Shown: positions 11,406 through 19,261 of the stretch, in pieces | Position numbering within the stretch: the stretch's first letter is position 1 | How the letters are laid out: every line of letters starts with the position of its first letter | Origin: DASWJZ01 sp963792885 | GTDB taxonomy: Bacteria > Pseudomonadota > Alphaproteobacteria > Rhizobiales > Afifellaceae | Direction: 5' to 3' | Assembly: GCA_963792885.1 (NCBI GenBank) | Contig: CAWBXX010000002.1 | Coordinates: 806,001-870,000, forward strand | DNA length: 64,000 nucleotides | Notes under the pieces: generated by a model | Database searches by the model: none | Told to the model about the DNA's origin: nothing | What the model saw: only the letters and a program-made list of their open reading frames with translations | Translations under genes and position numbers: made by a program

Positions 11406-13255
11406 TGCGTCGCTCCCGAGCGTATCCTCTGCGCTTTCGCCTCGTCCCACCACCACACTGTGGGAAAGCCGATCGAATATTCCGGCAGCGCGGCCGGCCG
11501 GTCGAAGCGGTCCCAGCGGGCGATACGCGACAGCCTGAGGGTGTAGCTTGGGATCACGTACTGGTTGGCCATGAGCACACGGTCGAGCGCATGCGTCGCC
11601 GCCACAAGCTCGGCGCGGTCCTTGGTCTGCACGATCTTGTCGATCAGCGCGTCGACCGCCGTGTCCTTGATCCCGGCATAGTTCTGCGAGTTGTCCTTGT
11701 CCGCCGCTTCCGAGCCCCAATAGGCGCGCTGCTCGTTCCCTGGCGAGAGCGACTGCGCCCAGCCGGTGTAGATCATGTCGAAGTCGCGCGAGCGCACGCG
11801 GTTGATCCATTGCGGCGTGTCGATCGAGCGTACCTGCATGTCGATGCCGATCTTGCGCAGTTCGGCTTGGTAGGCGAGGGCGACGGCCTCGATCGTCGGA
11901 CCGTTGAGGAGAAGCTCGAAGGAAAGCTGCTTGCCGTTCTCGTCGACGAGCTTCTGGCCGTCGAGGTGGTAGCCGGCCTCTTGGAAGAGGTTGAGCGCCT
12001 GCCTCAGATTGTCCCGCTGTTTCGTCGGGTCGCCACCGACGGGGTTGATGTAGGGCGTCGTGAAGACCTCCGGCGGAACCTCGTCCTTGAGCGGCTCGAG
12101 CAATGCCAGCTCTTCGCCCTCGGGCAGGCCCGACGCCGCCAGCTTGGTGCCGTAGAAGAAGCTGTCGATGCGATCGTACTGGCCGTAGAAGAGCGTCTTC
12201 TTCAGCGTCTCGAAATCGAAGGCGTAATTCAGCGCACGGCGCACGCGCACGTCCTTGAAGAGGTCGCGCCGAAGGTTGGGGATGAAGCCGATCATGACGC
12301 CGTTGTCGCGATAGGCGTTCTCGAGCTCCTCCTTGATGACATAGCCCTTCTGGACTGCCGGGAAGTTGTACTGCGTCGCCCAGCGCTTCGCCGAGTTCTC
12401 GCTCCGCCAGTCGAAGACGTCGGCCTTGAAGGCCTCGAACTCCACTGTGTCGTCGAGGAATATCTCGTAGCGGATCTCGTCGAAATTATTCTGGCCGATG
12501 GCGACCGGGAGGTCCTTCGCCCAATAGTCGTCGACGCGTTTGAAGGAGATCGACTTGCCCGGCACGATGCGGTCGACGCGGTAAGGCCCGGAGCCGAGCG
12601 GCGCCTCGAGCGTCGACGCCGCGATGTCGCGCTGCTTGCCGTTGGCGTCCTTACCTTCCCACCAATGCTTTGGGAGCACGAGGAGCTCCCCGACGATGTG
12701 CGGGAGCTCGCGGTTGCCGGTCTGGTCGAAGGTGAAAGTGACCTCGTGCTCACCGGTCACTTCCGCCTTGCTGACATGCTGGTAGTAGAATTTCTGCGAG
12801 GGGTTCAGCTCCACCAGCTTGTTGAACGACCACACCACGTCGTCCGGCGTGATCGGCTCGCCATCGTGCCACTTCGCCTCCGGCCTGAGCCGGAAGGTGA
12901 CCGAAGAGTAGTCGTCGGGATAGCGCATCGCGTCCGCGATGAGCCCGTACATGGCCGACACCTCGTCGAGCGAGGGGGTCAGCAGCGACTCGTAGACCAG
13001 GCCGAGGCCGGGCGCCGGGTTGCCCTTCGACAGGATCGGGTTCAGCGTGTCGAAGCCTCCCGTGTCGGAGAGCCTTACGACGCCGCCTTTGGGCGCGTCC
13101 GGATTGACGTAGTCGAAGCGCTTGAAGTCCGGCGGATATTTCGGCTCCTCATTGAGCGAGGTGGCATGCCGCCAGACCGGCTCTTGGGCCTCGCCTGCAC
13201 TGGCGGCGAGAACGAGGATCAAAGCGGCGAGGACAAGGCGAAAATGCATCGGCAT
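11402..13255 (-). CDS. YejA-like ABC transporter substrate-binding protein (intact paralogue)
   Basis: A periplasmic solute-binding protein of about 617 residues, SBP_bac_5 family. The start at 13255 gives MPMHFRLVLAALILVLAASA, a Sec signal peptide with probable cleavage after GEA. Family landmarks include KRFDYVNPDAPKGGVVRLSD, FRLRPEAKWHDGEPITPDDV and GSGPYRVDRIVPGKSISFKR. YejA proteins bind oligopeptides or peptide-nucleotide compounds such as microcin C. It is the first gene of the operon yejA(2)-yejA(1)-yejB-yejEF, and its stop overlaps the next start in ATGA. Confidence 0.92.
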   Translation of the reverse strand: MPMHFRLVLAALILVLAASAGEAQEPVWRHATSLNEEPKYPPDFKRFDYVNPDAPKGGVVRLSDTGGFDTLNPILSKGNPAPGLGLVYESLLTPSLDEVSAMYGLIADAMRYPDDYSSVTFRLRPEAKWHDGEPITPDDVVWSFNKLVELNPSQKFYYQHVSKAEVTGEHEVTFTFDQTGNRELPHIVGELLVLPKHWWEGKDANGKQRDIAASTLEAPLGSGPYRVDRIVPGKSISFKRVDDYWAKDLPVAIGQNNFDEIRYEIFLDDTVEFEAFKADVFDWRSENSAKRWATQYNFPAVQKGYVIKEELENAYRDNGVMIGFIPNLRRDLFKDVRVRRALNYAFDFETLKKTLFYGQYDRIDSFFYGTKLAASGLPEGEELALLEPLKDEVPPEVFTTPYINPVGGDPTKQRDNLRQALNLFQEAGYHLDGQKLVDENGKQLSFELLLNGPTIEAVALAYQAELRKIGIDMQVRSIDTPQWINRVRSRDFDMIYTGWAQSLSPGNEQRAYWGSEAADKDNSQNYAGIKDTAVDALIDKIVQTKDRAELVAATHALDRVLMANQYVIPSYTLRLSRIARWDRFDRPAALPEYSIGFPTVWWWDEAKAQRIRSGATQ

Positions 13256-13439
13256 CAGATCCCGTCGGCAACGGCCGGAACCGTCGAGCAATCGTCAAGG
13301 CGTCATATAGCAGGAATGCTGCCAGGGCCGCACACGCCGAAACCGTACATGACGAAAAGTTAAGTGCTCGCGAGCGGCCTTGCGGCCTGCCGTGGACGCT
13401 TAGGCGGCTGCGCTTTCCGCGGCTCTGCCGCCGGGAACG

Positions 13440-14636
13440 CTACTCTTTAAGCGTTTCCAGGTAGGCGATGACGTTTGCCCGGTCCTGCTCGGACTGGATA
13501 CCGGGGAAGACCATCTTTGTTCCCTGGACCACCTTGCGCGGGTCGGCCAGGTAGGTGTCGAGCGTCGCCGCGTCCCACACCTTCGAGCCGCCGGCTGAAA
13601 AATTCGTCATCGCGTCGGAGTAGTGGTAGTCGGAAACCGAGGCGATCGGCCGACCGACCACGCCGAAAAGATGCGGTCCGACCTTGTTCACCGCGGCGGC
13701 GGTGAGGTCGTGACAGACCGAGCAGCGCTTGGCGTACGCTTCGCCTTTCGCCGGGTCACCGGCGGCAGGGGACGCCGGAGCGGCAGCCGGAGTTTCAGTC
13801 TGCGCCGTCTGCTGTTGGGCGGCTGGCGCCTCCGTGGCCATCGGCGCCTGGGCAGGCGCAGCGGCCTGTTCTGAGGGAGCCGGCGCCGCTTGGGCAGGTG
13901 CAGCCTCGGCCGGAGCGGGAGCCTCAGCCGTCGCGGCGGGAGCCTCGGTCGCAGGCGCAGAGGCCATCGGTGCGGCGGGAGCTTCGGTCGTCGCGGCCGG
14001 CGCCCCCGCAGCGGGCGCGGCCGGCGCTTCCGGAGCGGCAGACGCTACTTGCGTCTCCGTCGTTGTCACCGCCGCAGCGGCATCCGTCGGCGGTTCAGGC
14101 AGAGGCGCCGGATTGTCGGAGAGCGTTCGGAGATATGCGATGACGTTGGCGCGTTCTGAATCGTTCGGCAGACCGGCGAAGGCCATCTTGGTGCCGGGTA
14201 CGGTTCCCTTCGGGTCGTGCAGGAACGTATTCAGATGCTCGAAGGTCCAGGTGTTGGCCTCCTGCGCGAATTTCTTCATCGCGTCGTCGTATTCGTAGCC
14301 ATCATGCGATGCGATCGGCCGGTTGACGACACCATAGAGGTTGGGGCCGACTTTGTTCGGACCACCTTGCGTGAAGTCGTGGCAGACGCCGCATTTCTTC
14401 GCGCTCGCCTCGCCTTTCGTCGCGTCGGCGCTTGCGAGGAGCACAGCGATCGGCTGCGCCGCCGGCTTCTCTCCGCCTCCGGGGGAGCCTGCTTCGGTGG
14501 CCACGGCGATCACGTAGCCCGGCGGCTCGGGCGCCTCGGTCTCGAAGATGATATTGGAGAAGATTCCCAGCCCGAAGGTCAGCAGGAGCGCAAACAGAAC
14601 TGCGCCCGCGATCTTGTTCCACTCAAAGGAATCCAT
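13440..14636 (-). CDS. membrane-anchored dihaem cytochrome c (CycM-like, duplicated haem domain)
   Basis: The start at 14636 gives MDSFEWNKIAGAVLFALLLT, the N-terminal anchor typical of rhizobial CycM/cytochrome c552. The usual protein has one haem domain and fewer than 200 residues; this one has about 398. Domain 1 carries CGVCHDF and the Met ligand region PGTKMAFAGL. A roughly 100-residue Ala/Pro/Thr/Glu linker follows, then domain 2 with CSVCHDL and GTKMVFPGI. The two domains are close copies (NKVGPNLYGVVNRPIASHDG against NKVGPHLFGVVGRPIASVSD). It probably carries electrons between the bc1 complex and oxidases in the periplasm. Confidence 0.9.
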   Translation of the reverse strand: MDSFEWNKIAGAVLFALLLTFGLGIFSNIIFETEAPEPPGYVIAVATEAGSPGGGEKPAAQPIAVLLASADATKGEASAKKCGVCHDFTQGGPNKVGPNLYGVVNRPIASHDGYEYDDAMKKFAQEANTWTFEHLNTFLHDPKGTVPGTKMAFAGLPNDSERANVIAYLRTLSDNPAPLPEPPTDAAAAVTTTETQVASAAPEAPAAPAAGAPAATTEAPAAPMASAPATEAPAATAEAPAPAEAAPAQAAPAPSEQAAAPAQAPMATEAPAAQQQTAQTETPAAAPASPAAGDPAKGEAYAKRCSVCHDLTAAAVNKVGPHLFGVVGRPIASVSDYHYSDAMTNFSAGGSKVWDAATLDTYLADPRKVVQGTKMVFPGIQSEQDRANVIAYLETLKE

Positions 14637-14796
14637 GAGGCTGAAGCTCCCCCGAGACCTCGGCAAACGGCAGGGTTCCCGCGGGGTTTCCGCAGGTCGC
14701 GGCAGAGGTATCGCTTTTGCCGGACCCCATCAAGCCGTATAAGCCGCCTTTCCTGAGACCTTTTGCCACCACAGCCGGGCTTTTCCGCCGCTTCCC

Positions 14797-15531
14797 ATGC
14801 TGCCTCTCGTCGTCATTCCAGCGCGCCTTGCTTCGACGCGCCTGCCGAACAAGCCGCTTGCCGACATCTGCGGGCGCGCCATGATCGCGCGGGTCGTGGA
14901 GCGGGCGCATGCCGCCGACATCGGGCCGGTCGCAGTCGCGACGGATTCGCCGGAGATCGCCGCTGCCCTCGAAGGCACCGGGGCGAAGGTCGTGCTGACA
15001 CGACCCGACCATCCTTCAGGCTCCGACCGCATCTTCGAGGCGCTCGGCCAGCTCGATCCCGAGCGGCGCTACGACGTCGTGGTCAATGTGCAGGGCGATT
15101 TCCCGACCGTCGCTCCGGAAGCGATCGCCGCCGCGCTCGGTCCTCTCGCCGATCCCGACGTCGCCATCGCCACCCTCGCCGGAGAGATCGCGCATGAGCC
15201 GGAGCGGACCGATCCGAACGTCGTGAAAGTCGTCGGTTCGCCGATCACGCCGAGCCGTCTGCGCGCGCTCTACTTCACCCGCGCCACGGCACCCTGGGGC
15301 GAGGGGCCGCTCTATCATCACAGCGGCATCTACGCGTATCGCCGCGAGGCGCTGGAAAAATTCGTGGCACTTCCGCCGAGCGCGCTCGAGATGCGCGAGC
15401 GGCTTGAGCAGCTCCGCGCGCTGGAAGCCGGCATGCGGATCGATGTAACGGTGATCGACGACGTACCCTTCGGCGTGGATACGCCGCAGGATCTGGAGCG
15501 GGCACGGGCCCTCTTCGCGGGTCAGCGGTGA
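14797..15531 (+). CDS. kdsB: 3-deoxy-manno-octulosonate cytidylyltransferase (CMP-Kdo synthetase)
   Basis: A cytosolic enzyme of 244 residues that activates Kdo with CTP for lipopolysaccharide inner core synthesis. The N-terminal nucleotide-binding motif is VIPARLASTRLPNKPLADIC. Further family blocks are DHPSGSDRIFEAL, VVNVQGDFPTV and YHHSGIYAYRREALEKFVAL. The stop codon overlaps a GTG of the downstream prephenate dehydratase frame, so the two genes are probably co-transcribed. Confidence 0.95.
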   Translation: MLPLVVIPARLASTRLPNKPLADICGRAMIARVVERAHAADIGPVAVATDSPEIAAALEGTGAKVVLTRPDHPSGSDRIFEALGQLDPERRYDVVVNVQGDFPTVAPEAIAAALGPLADPDVAIATLAGEIAHEPERTDPNVVKVVGSPITPSRLRALYFTRATAPWGEGPLYHHSGIYAYRREALEKFVALPPSALEMRERLEQLRALEAGMRIDVTVIDDVPFGVDTPQDLERARALFAGQR

Positions 15532-15545
15532 GACGGGAGCGGGTT

Positions 15546-16433
15546 TTGGCGAAGAAGCGCGTAGTGTTTCAGGGCGAGCCGGGAGCGAACTCCCACATTG
15601 CCTGCCTTGAGGTCTTTCCCGACGCGGAGGCGGTGCCGCAACCGACGTTCGAGGATTGCTTTCAGGCCATCTCCTCGGGCGACGCCGATCTCGGCATGAT
15701 TCCGATCGAGAACTCGCTCGCCGGCCGCGTCGCCGACATCCACCACCTGCTGCCGACTTCGGACCTGTCGATCATCGGCGAGCATTTCCTGCCTGTGCAT
15801 CATCAGCTCCTCGGCGTGCACGGCGCGAAGCTCGAAGAGCTCGAAATTGTGCAGAGCCACGTTCACGCGCTCGGCCAGTGCCGTCGTATCGTGCGCGAGC
15901 TGGGTCTTTCCGCCGAGGTCGCCGGCGATACGGCCGGCTCGGCGCGGTATGTCGCCGAGCTCGGCGACCCGAAGCGCGGCGCCTTCGCCTCGGCGCTCGC
16001 CGCCGACATCTACGGCCTCGATATCTTGAAAGGGAACGTCGAGGACGAGGACCACAACACGACGCGTTTCGTCATTCTGTCGCGCGAGGCTATTCGCACG
16101 CCGGCGAAGAACGGCCCGGTCATTACCTCCTTCATTTTCCGCGTCAGGAACGTGCCCGCCGCGCTTTACAAGGCGATGGGCGGCTTCGCCACGAACGGCG
16201 TGAACATGACGAAGCTCGAGAGCTATCAGCTTGGCGGGAAATTCTTCGCGACGCTTTTCTACGCCGATGTCGAGGGCCACCCGGACGACCACAATCTCAA
16301 GCTCGCGCTGGAGGAGCTGGAATTCTTTTCCGCCGAGTTCCGCATTGTCGGCGTCTATCCGGCGAGCCCCTTCCGCAAGAACATCGCGGAGCCTGCCGAG
16401 AACCGCGACAACCGCCCGCACGCGCCGAGTTAA
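15546..16433 (+). CDS. pheA: prephenate dehydratase (phenylalanine biosynthesis)
   Basis: Monofunctional enzyme of about 295 residues that converts prephenate to phenylpyruvate. The catalytic part contains RVVFQGEPGANSHIACLEVF, GMIPIENSLAGRVADIHHLL and the Thr motif HNTTRFVILSR. A C-terminal ACT domain (TSFIFRVRNVPAALYKAMGG and the ESYQLGGKFFATLFYADVEG region) should give feedback inhibition by phenylalanine. A TTG at 15546 is chosen because GGAG lies six bases upstream and homologues start near KKRVVFQG. A GTG at 15528 overlapping the kdsB stop is the alternative. Confidence 0.93.
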   Translation: MAKKRVVFQGEPGANSHIACLEVFPDAEAVPQPTFEDCFQAISSGDADLGMIPIENSLAGRVADIHHLLPTSDLSIIGEHFLPVHHQLLGVHGAKLEELEIVQSHVHALGQCRRIVRELGLSAEVAGDTAGSARYVAELGDPKRGAFASALAADIYGLDILKGNVEDEDHNTTRFVILSREAIRTPAKNGPVITSFIFRVRNVPAALYKAMGGFATNGVNMTKLESYQLGGKFFATLFYADVEGHPDDHNLKLALEELEFFSAEFRIVGVYPASPFRKNIAEPAENRDNRPHAPS

Positions 16434-16574
16434 TCCATTCCGCCCTCATCCTGAGGTGCTTTTTCATCCAGTGGTTCGAGGCTCGCTTTGCTCGCACCAT
16501 GAGGGGGTGAAAAAGCCTCGAAGGAGCGGAATGGATGCCCGCATCGAGTCCGGGCATGACGATACGGAGGGATG
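16434..16574. repeat. composite intergenic inverted repeat
   Basis: The 141 bases between the convergent pheA and nudC genes are nearly all repeat-like. TCCATTCCGC at 16434 matches GCGGAATGGA at 16526-16535 in inverted orientation. The left interior reads CTCATCCTGAGGTGC and the right interior GCCTCGAAGGAGCGG. A second small inverted pair, ATGCCCG and CCGGGCAT, lies at about 16535-16558. Elements of this style (CATCCTGAGG...CCTCGAAGGA, CCCGGGCATGAC) are common at rhizobial gene ends. It may also act as a bidirectional terminator. Confidence 0.7.
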
Positions 16575-17504
16575 CTAGCTCTCCGCGAACGCCTTGATGA
16601 GGTGATGCGCGATCGCCATCGGGAAGGGTGCCTTCAGCCCCTCCGGATGCGTGCCGGCGAGCATCAGCCGCACCTCCTCACGGTCGAACCAGCGGCAGTC
16701 TTCGAGCTCTTGCGCGTCCCGGTCGACCTCGGTCGAAAGCGCCTCGGCGTGGCAGCCGATCATCAGCGAGTGGGGGAAGGGCCAGGGCTGGCTCGAATGA
16801 TAGGCGACGCGGCCGACGACGATGCCGGATTCCTCCTTCACTTCGCGCCGGACCGCCTCCTCGATCGTCTCGCCGGGCTCGAGGAATCCGGCGAGCGCGG
16901 AATACATGCCCGGCGCGAAGCGCGCCTGCCGGCCGAGCAGGCAGCGCTCGCCGTCGATCGCGAGCATGATCACCACCGGGTCGACGCGCGGAAAGATCTC
17001 CGCGCCGCAGGACGGGCATGTGCGGCTCGTGCCGCCGCCCTTCATCGCCATCTCTGCGCCGCAGCGCCCGCAGAAGCGGTTCGCTGCATGCCAATGGAGA
17101 TAGGAGCGCGCCTGCGCAAGCGCCGCGAGATCGGCCTGGTCGAGCGCCCCCTGGATGGCGAGCGAGCGAAGGTCGATCGCCTTGATGTCATCGGAGAGAG
17201 CCGCGTCCGCTACGACATGCCCCGCGAAGAGCGGGCCGCTGCCGACGACCCCGAGCATGATGAGGGATTCGGCGTCGAGGCCAAGCGAGCGTGCGCGGTC
17301 GGGCGCAAAGCGCGCGCTGAGTCGCTCGCCACTGACATGGATGAGCGCGCGGTCCTCGACGAGGAGATAGATTGCGGCGCCCTCCGACTTCAGCGCCTCG
17401 GAAACGTCGATGTCGCTGCGCGCCTCGCTCCACCGCTCGATCGCGTTGCCCACGAAGGCTGGGAGCGTCCGCCGGGGCGGAATGCGGTCGAAGAAGGAGG
17501 ACAT
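16575..17504 (-). CDS. nudC: NAD(+) diphosphatase, Nudix family
   Basis: A 309-residue hydrolase of NADH and of NAD caps on RNA. The start at 17504 gives MSSFFDRIPPRRTLPAF. The central zinc ribbon has CGRCGAEM and CPSCGAEI. The Nudix box is intact: GFLEPGETIEEAVRREVKEE followed by SGI. The NudC tag SQPWPFPHSLMIG follows it. An N-terminal NUDIX-like domain of about 110 residues is present. The gene lies 47 bases downstream of the HIT gene on the same strand. Confidence 0.94.
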   Translation of the reverse strand: MSSFFDRIPPRRTLPAFVGNAIERWSEARSDIDVSEALKSEGAAIYLLVEDRALIHVSGERLSARFAPDRARSLGLDAESLIMLGVVGSGPLFAGHVVADAALSDDIKAIDLRSLAIQGALDQADLAALAQARSYLHWHAANRFCGRCGAEMAMKGGGTSRTCPSCGAEIFPRVDPVVIMLAIDGERCLLGRQARFAPGMYSALAGFLEPGETIEEAVRREVKEESGIVVGRVAYHSSQPWPFPHSLMIGCHAEALSTEVDRDAQELEDCRWFDREEVRLMLAGTHPEGLKAPFPMAIAHHLIKAFAES

Positions 17505-17551
17505 TCGTGCTTTCTGGCGGGTCGGAACGGGATGTGGGGCGCGAGCCCCCG

Positions 17552-17959
17552 TCAGGTCAAGCGCCGGGCGAGGCCGGCCGCAAGCGCTTCCGCCGCGCCC
17601 GGCGGATAGACCTTTGCCGGAGCGGCGCCCCAAACAGGGTTCGGCCAGGCCGGATCGTCGCGCCGCCGCGCGATCACGTGAACGTGGAGCTGCGCGACCA
17701 TGTTGCCGAGCGCTGCTACATTGAGCTTGTCGCAGGCGCCTTCGGAGCGGAGCGCTTCGCTTGCGAGCGCAATCTCCTGCATGAGCCGCGCACGCTCTTC
17801 CGCGCCGAGATCGATAAGCTCCGAAAGGCCGGCACGCCGCGGCACGAGGAGGAGCCATGGGTAATTCGCATCGCGCATCAGCCTGACGGCAGAGAGCGGC
17901 AGATCGACGACCGGCAGGCTGTCGGCTTCAAGTCGCGGATCGAGAGCGAATTCGGCCAT
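17552..17959 (-). CDS. HIT family nucleotide-binding protein
   Basis: A 135-residue protein of the histidine triad superfamily. The C-terminal motif HVHVIARRRDDPAWPNPVWG contains the catalytic His-x-His-x-(x). The N-terminal strand region LPLSAVRLMRDANYPWLLLV is characteristic of alphaproteobacterial HIT hydrolases. The start at 17959 (MAEFALDPRLEADSLPV) is preferred over a longer frame that would run into dapD on the other strand. Family members hydrolyse nucleotide phosphoramidates or dinucleotides. It is likely co-transcribed with nudC. Confidence 0.9.
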   Translation of the reverse strand: MAEFALDPRLEADSLPVVDLPLSAVRLMRDANYPWLLLVPRRAGLSELIDLGAEERARLMQEIALASEALRSEGACDKLNVAALGNMVAQLHVHVIARRRDDPAWPNPVWGAAPAKVYPPGAAEALAAGLARRLT

Positions 17960-18034
17960 GCGCAGGCTCGGGCTCCGGTTGACTGTCCGGCCCCCGCGGC
18001 TCACAAGGTCCCGCGCGTTTTTCCGGAGCATTTT

Positions 18035-18865
18035 GTGACCGACATCGCCCAGCTTCGCTCTGTTGTCGAGAGCGGTTTCGAGGACCGCCAATCGATCGAC
18101 GCTTCCACCCGCGGCGAAGTGCGTGCGGCGGTCGACGAAGCGCTCGATCTCCTCGATTCCGGCACGCTGCGCGTCGCCGAGAAGAAGAACGGCGCATGGG
18201 CCGTAAACGAGTGGCTGAAGAAGGCGGTGCTGCTGTCGTTTCGGCTGAACGACTTGGCGGCCGTTCCCGGCGGTCCCGGCGGCACGACCTGGTGGGACAA
18301 GGTGCCGTCGAAATTTGCCGGCTGGGGAGAGAATCGCTTTCGCGCTGCAGGATTTCGCGCTGTGCCGGGATCGATCGTCCGCCGCTCAGCCTATATCGCG
18401 CCGGGCGTCGTGCTGATGCCGTCCTTCGTCAATCTCGGCGCTTATGTCGACGAAGGCACGATGGTCGACACCTGGGCCTCGGTCGGCTCCTGCGCGCAGA
18501 TTGGCAAGAACGTGCATCTTTCGGGCGGCGCCGGCATCGGCGGCGTGCTCGAGCCGATGCAGGTAGGGCCGACCATCATCGAGGACGATTGCTTCATCGG
18601 CGCGCGCTCCGAGGTGGTGGAAGGCGTGATCGTGCGCCGGGGGGCGGTGCTCTCGATGGGCGTCTATATCGGCGCCACGACCCGCATCGTCGACCGCGCC
18701 ACCGGCGACGTTTCCTATGGCGAGGTGCCGCCTTACTCCGTCCTCGTTCCCGGATCGATGCCGAGCGCATCGGGCGGCCCGTCTCTCTATTGCGCGGTGA
18801 TCGTCAAGAAGGTCGACGAGAGGACGCGCGCCAAGACCTCCATCAACGACCTTCTGCGCGATTGA
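18035..18865 (+). CDS. dapD: 2,3,4,5-tetrahydropyridine-2,6-dicarboxylate N-succinyltransferase
   Basis: A 276-residue enzyme of the succinylase branch of lysine and diaminopimelate synthesis. The C-terminal half is a left-handed beta-helix of hexapeptide repeats (SAYIAPGVVLMPSFVNLGAY, GKNVHLSGGAGIGGVLEPMQ). The active-site motif DEGTMVDTWASVGSCAQIGK is present. The start is taken as GTG at 18035, preceded by GGAG eight bases upstream, which gives the usual family length. It heads a tight group with a DUF805 gene, dapE and a membrane protein gene. Confidence 0.95.
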   Translation: MTDIAQLRSVVESGFEDRQSIDASTRGEVRAAVDEALDLLDSGTLRVAEKKNGAWAVNEWLKKAVLLSFRLNDLAAVPGGPGGTTWWDKVPSKFAGWGENRFRAAGFRAVPGSIVRRSAYIAPGVVLMPSFVNLGAYVDEGTMVDTWASVGSCAQIGKNVHLSGGAGIGGVLEPMQVGPTIIEDDCFIGARSEVVEGVIVRRGAVLSMGVYIGATTRIVDRATGDVSYGEVPPYSVLVPGSMPSASGGPSLYCAVIVKKVDERTRAKTSINDLLRD

Positions 18866-18871
18866 GGAAGT

Positions 18872-19261
18872 GTGCCGAACTCGCAGGCAGCGAAGCGACG
18901 CTCACCCCTTCTGTGGCTCTTCGTCAGTCTCAGAGGGCGCAGCTCGCGTCAGATCTATTGGCTCGCCTACTTCATGCTGCTGTGCATCAACGCCGCGTTG
19001 ATCGGGCAGCTTTTCGGTGGGCACGAAGCGAGCTTCTCGCGCTTCGCGGAAGAGATCGGCACCTTCGTCATCCTGGCGACCCTTTACATGAACCTGGCCA
19101 TTTCGGTGAAGCGGCTACACGACATGGGCTACGTCGGCTTCTTTGCGATCGCGCTCTTCGTGCCGCTCGTGAATTTCGCCTTCACGATCTGGATCGGGCT
19201 CGTGCCGGGCACTGCCGGACCCAACCGCTACGGCGCCGTGACGGATAGGCCGCCCGCATGA
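18872..19261 (+). CDS. DUF805 family membrane protein
   Basis: A 129-residue inner-membrane protein with three or four hydrophobic helices (YWLAYFMLLCINAALIGQL, EEIGTFVILATLYMNLAISV, VGFFAIALFVPLVNFAFTIW). DUF805 hallmarks are the N-terminal GRSSRQIYW, the central AISVKRLHDMGYVG and the C-terminal GLVPGTAGPNRYG. The function of the family is unknown. It sits six bases after dapD, and its stop overlaps the dapE start, so it is translated within the lysine operon. Confidence 0.9.
   Translation: MPNSQAAKRRSPLLWLFVSLRGRSSRQIYWLAYFMLLCINAALIGQLFGGHEASFSRFAEEIGTFVILATLYMNLAISVKRLHDMGYVGFFAIALFVPLVNFAFTIWIGLVPGTAGPNRYGAVTDRPPA

Noticed and set aside
11315..13363. A 682-residue plus-strand frame over the yejA genes
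   Set aside because: Antisense to two recognised binding-protein genes, with low-complexity charged sequence and no recognisable family.
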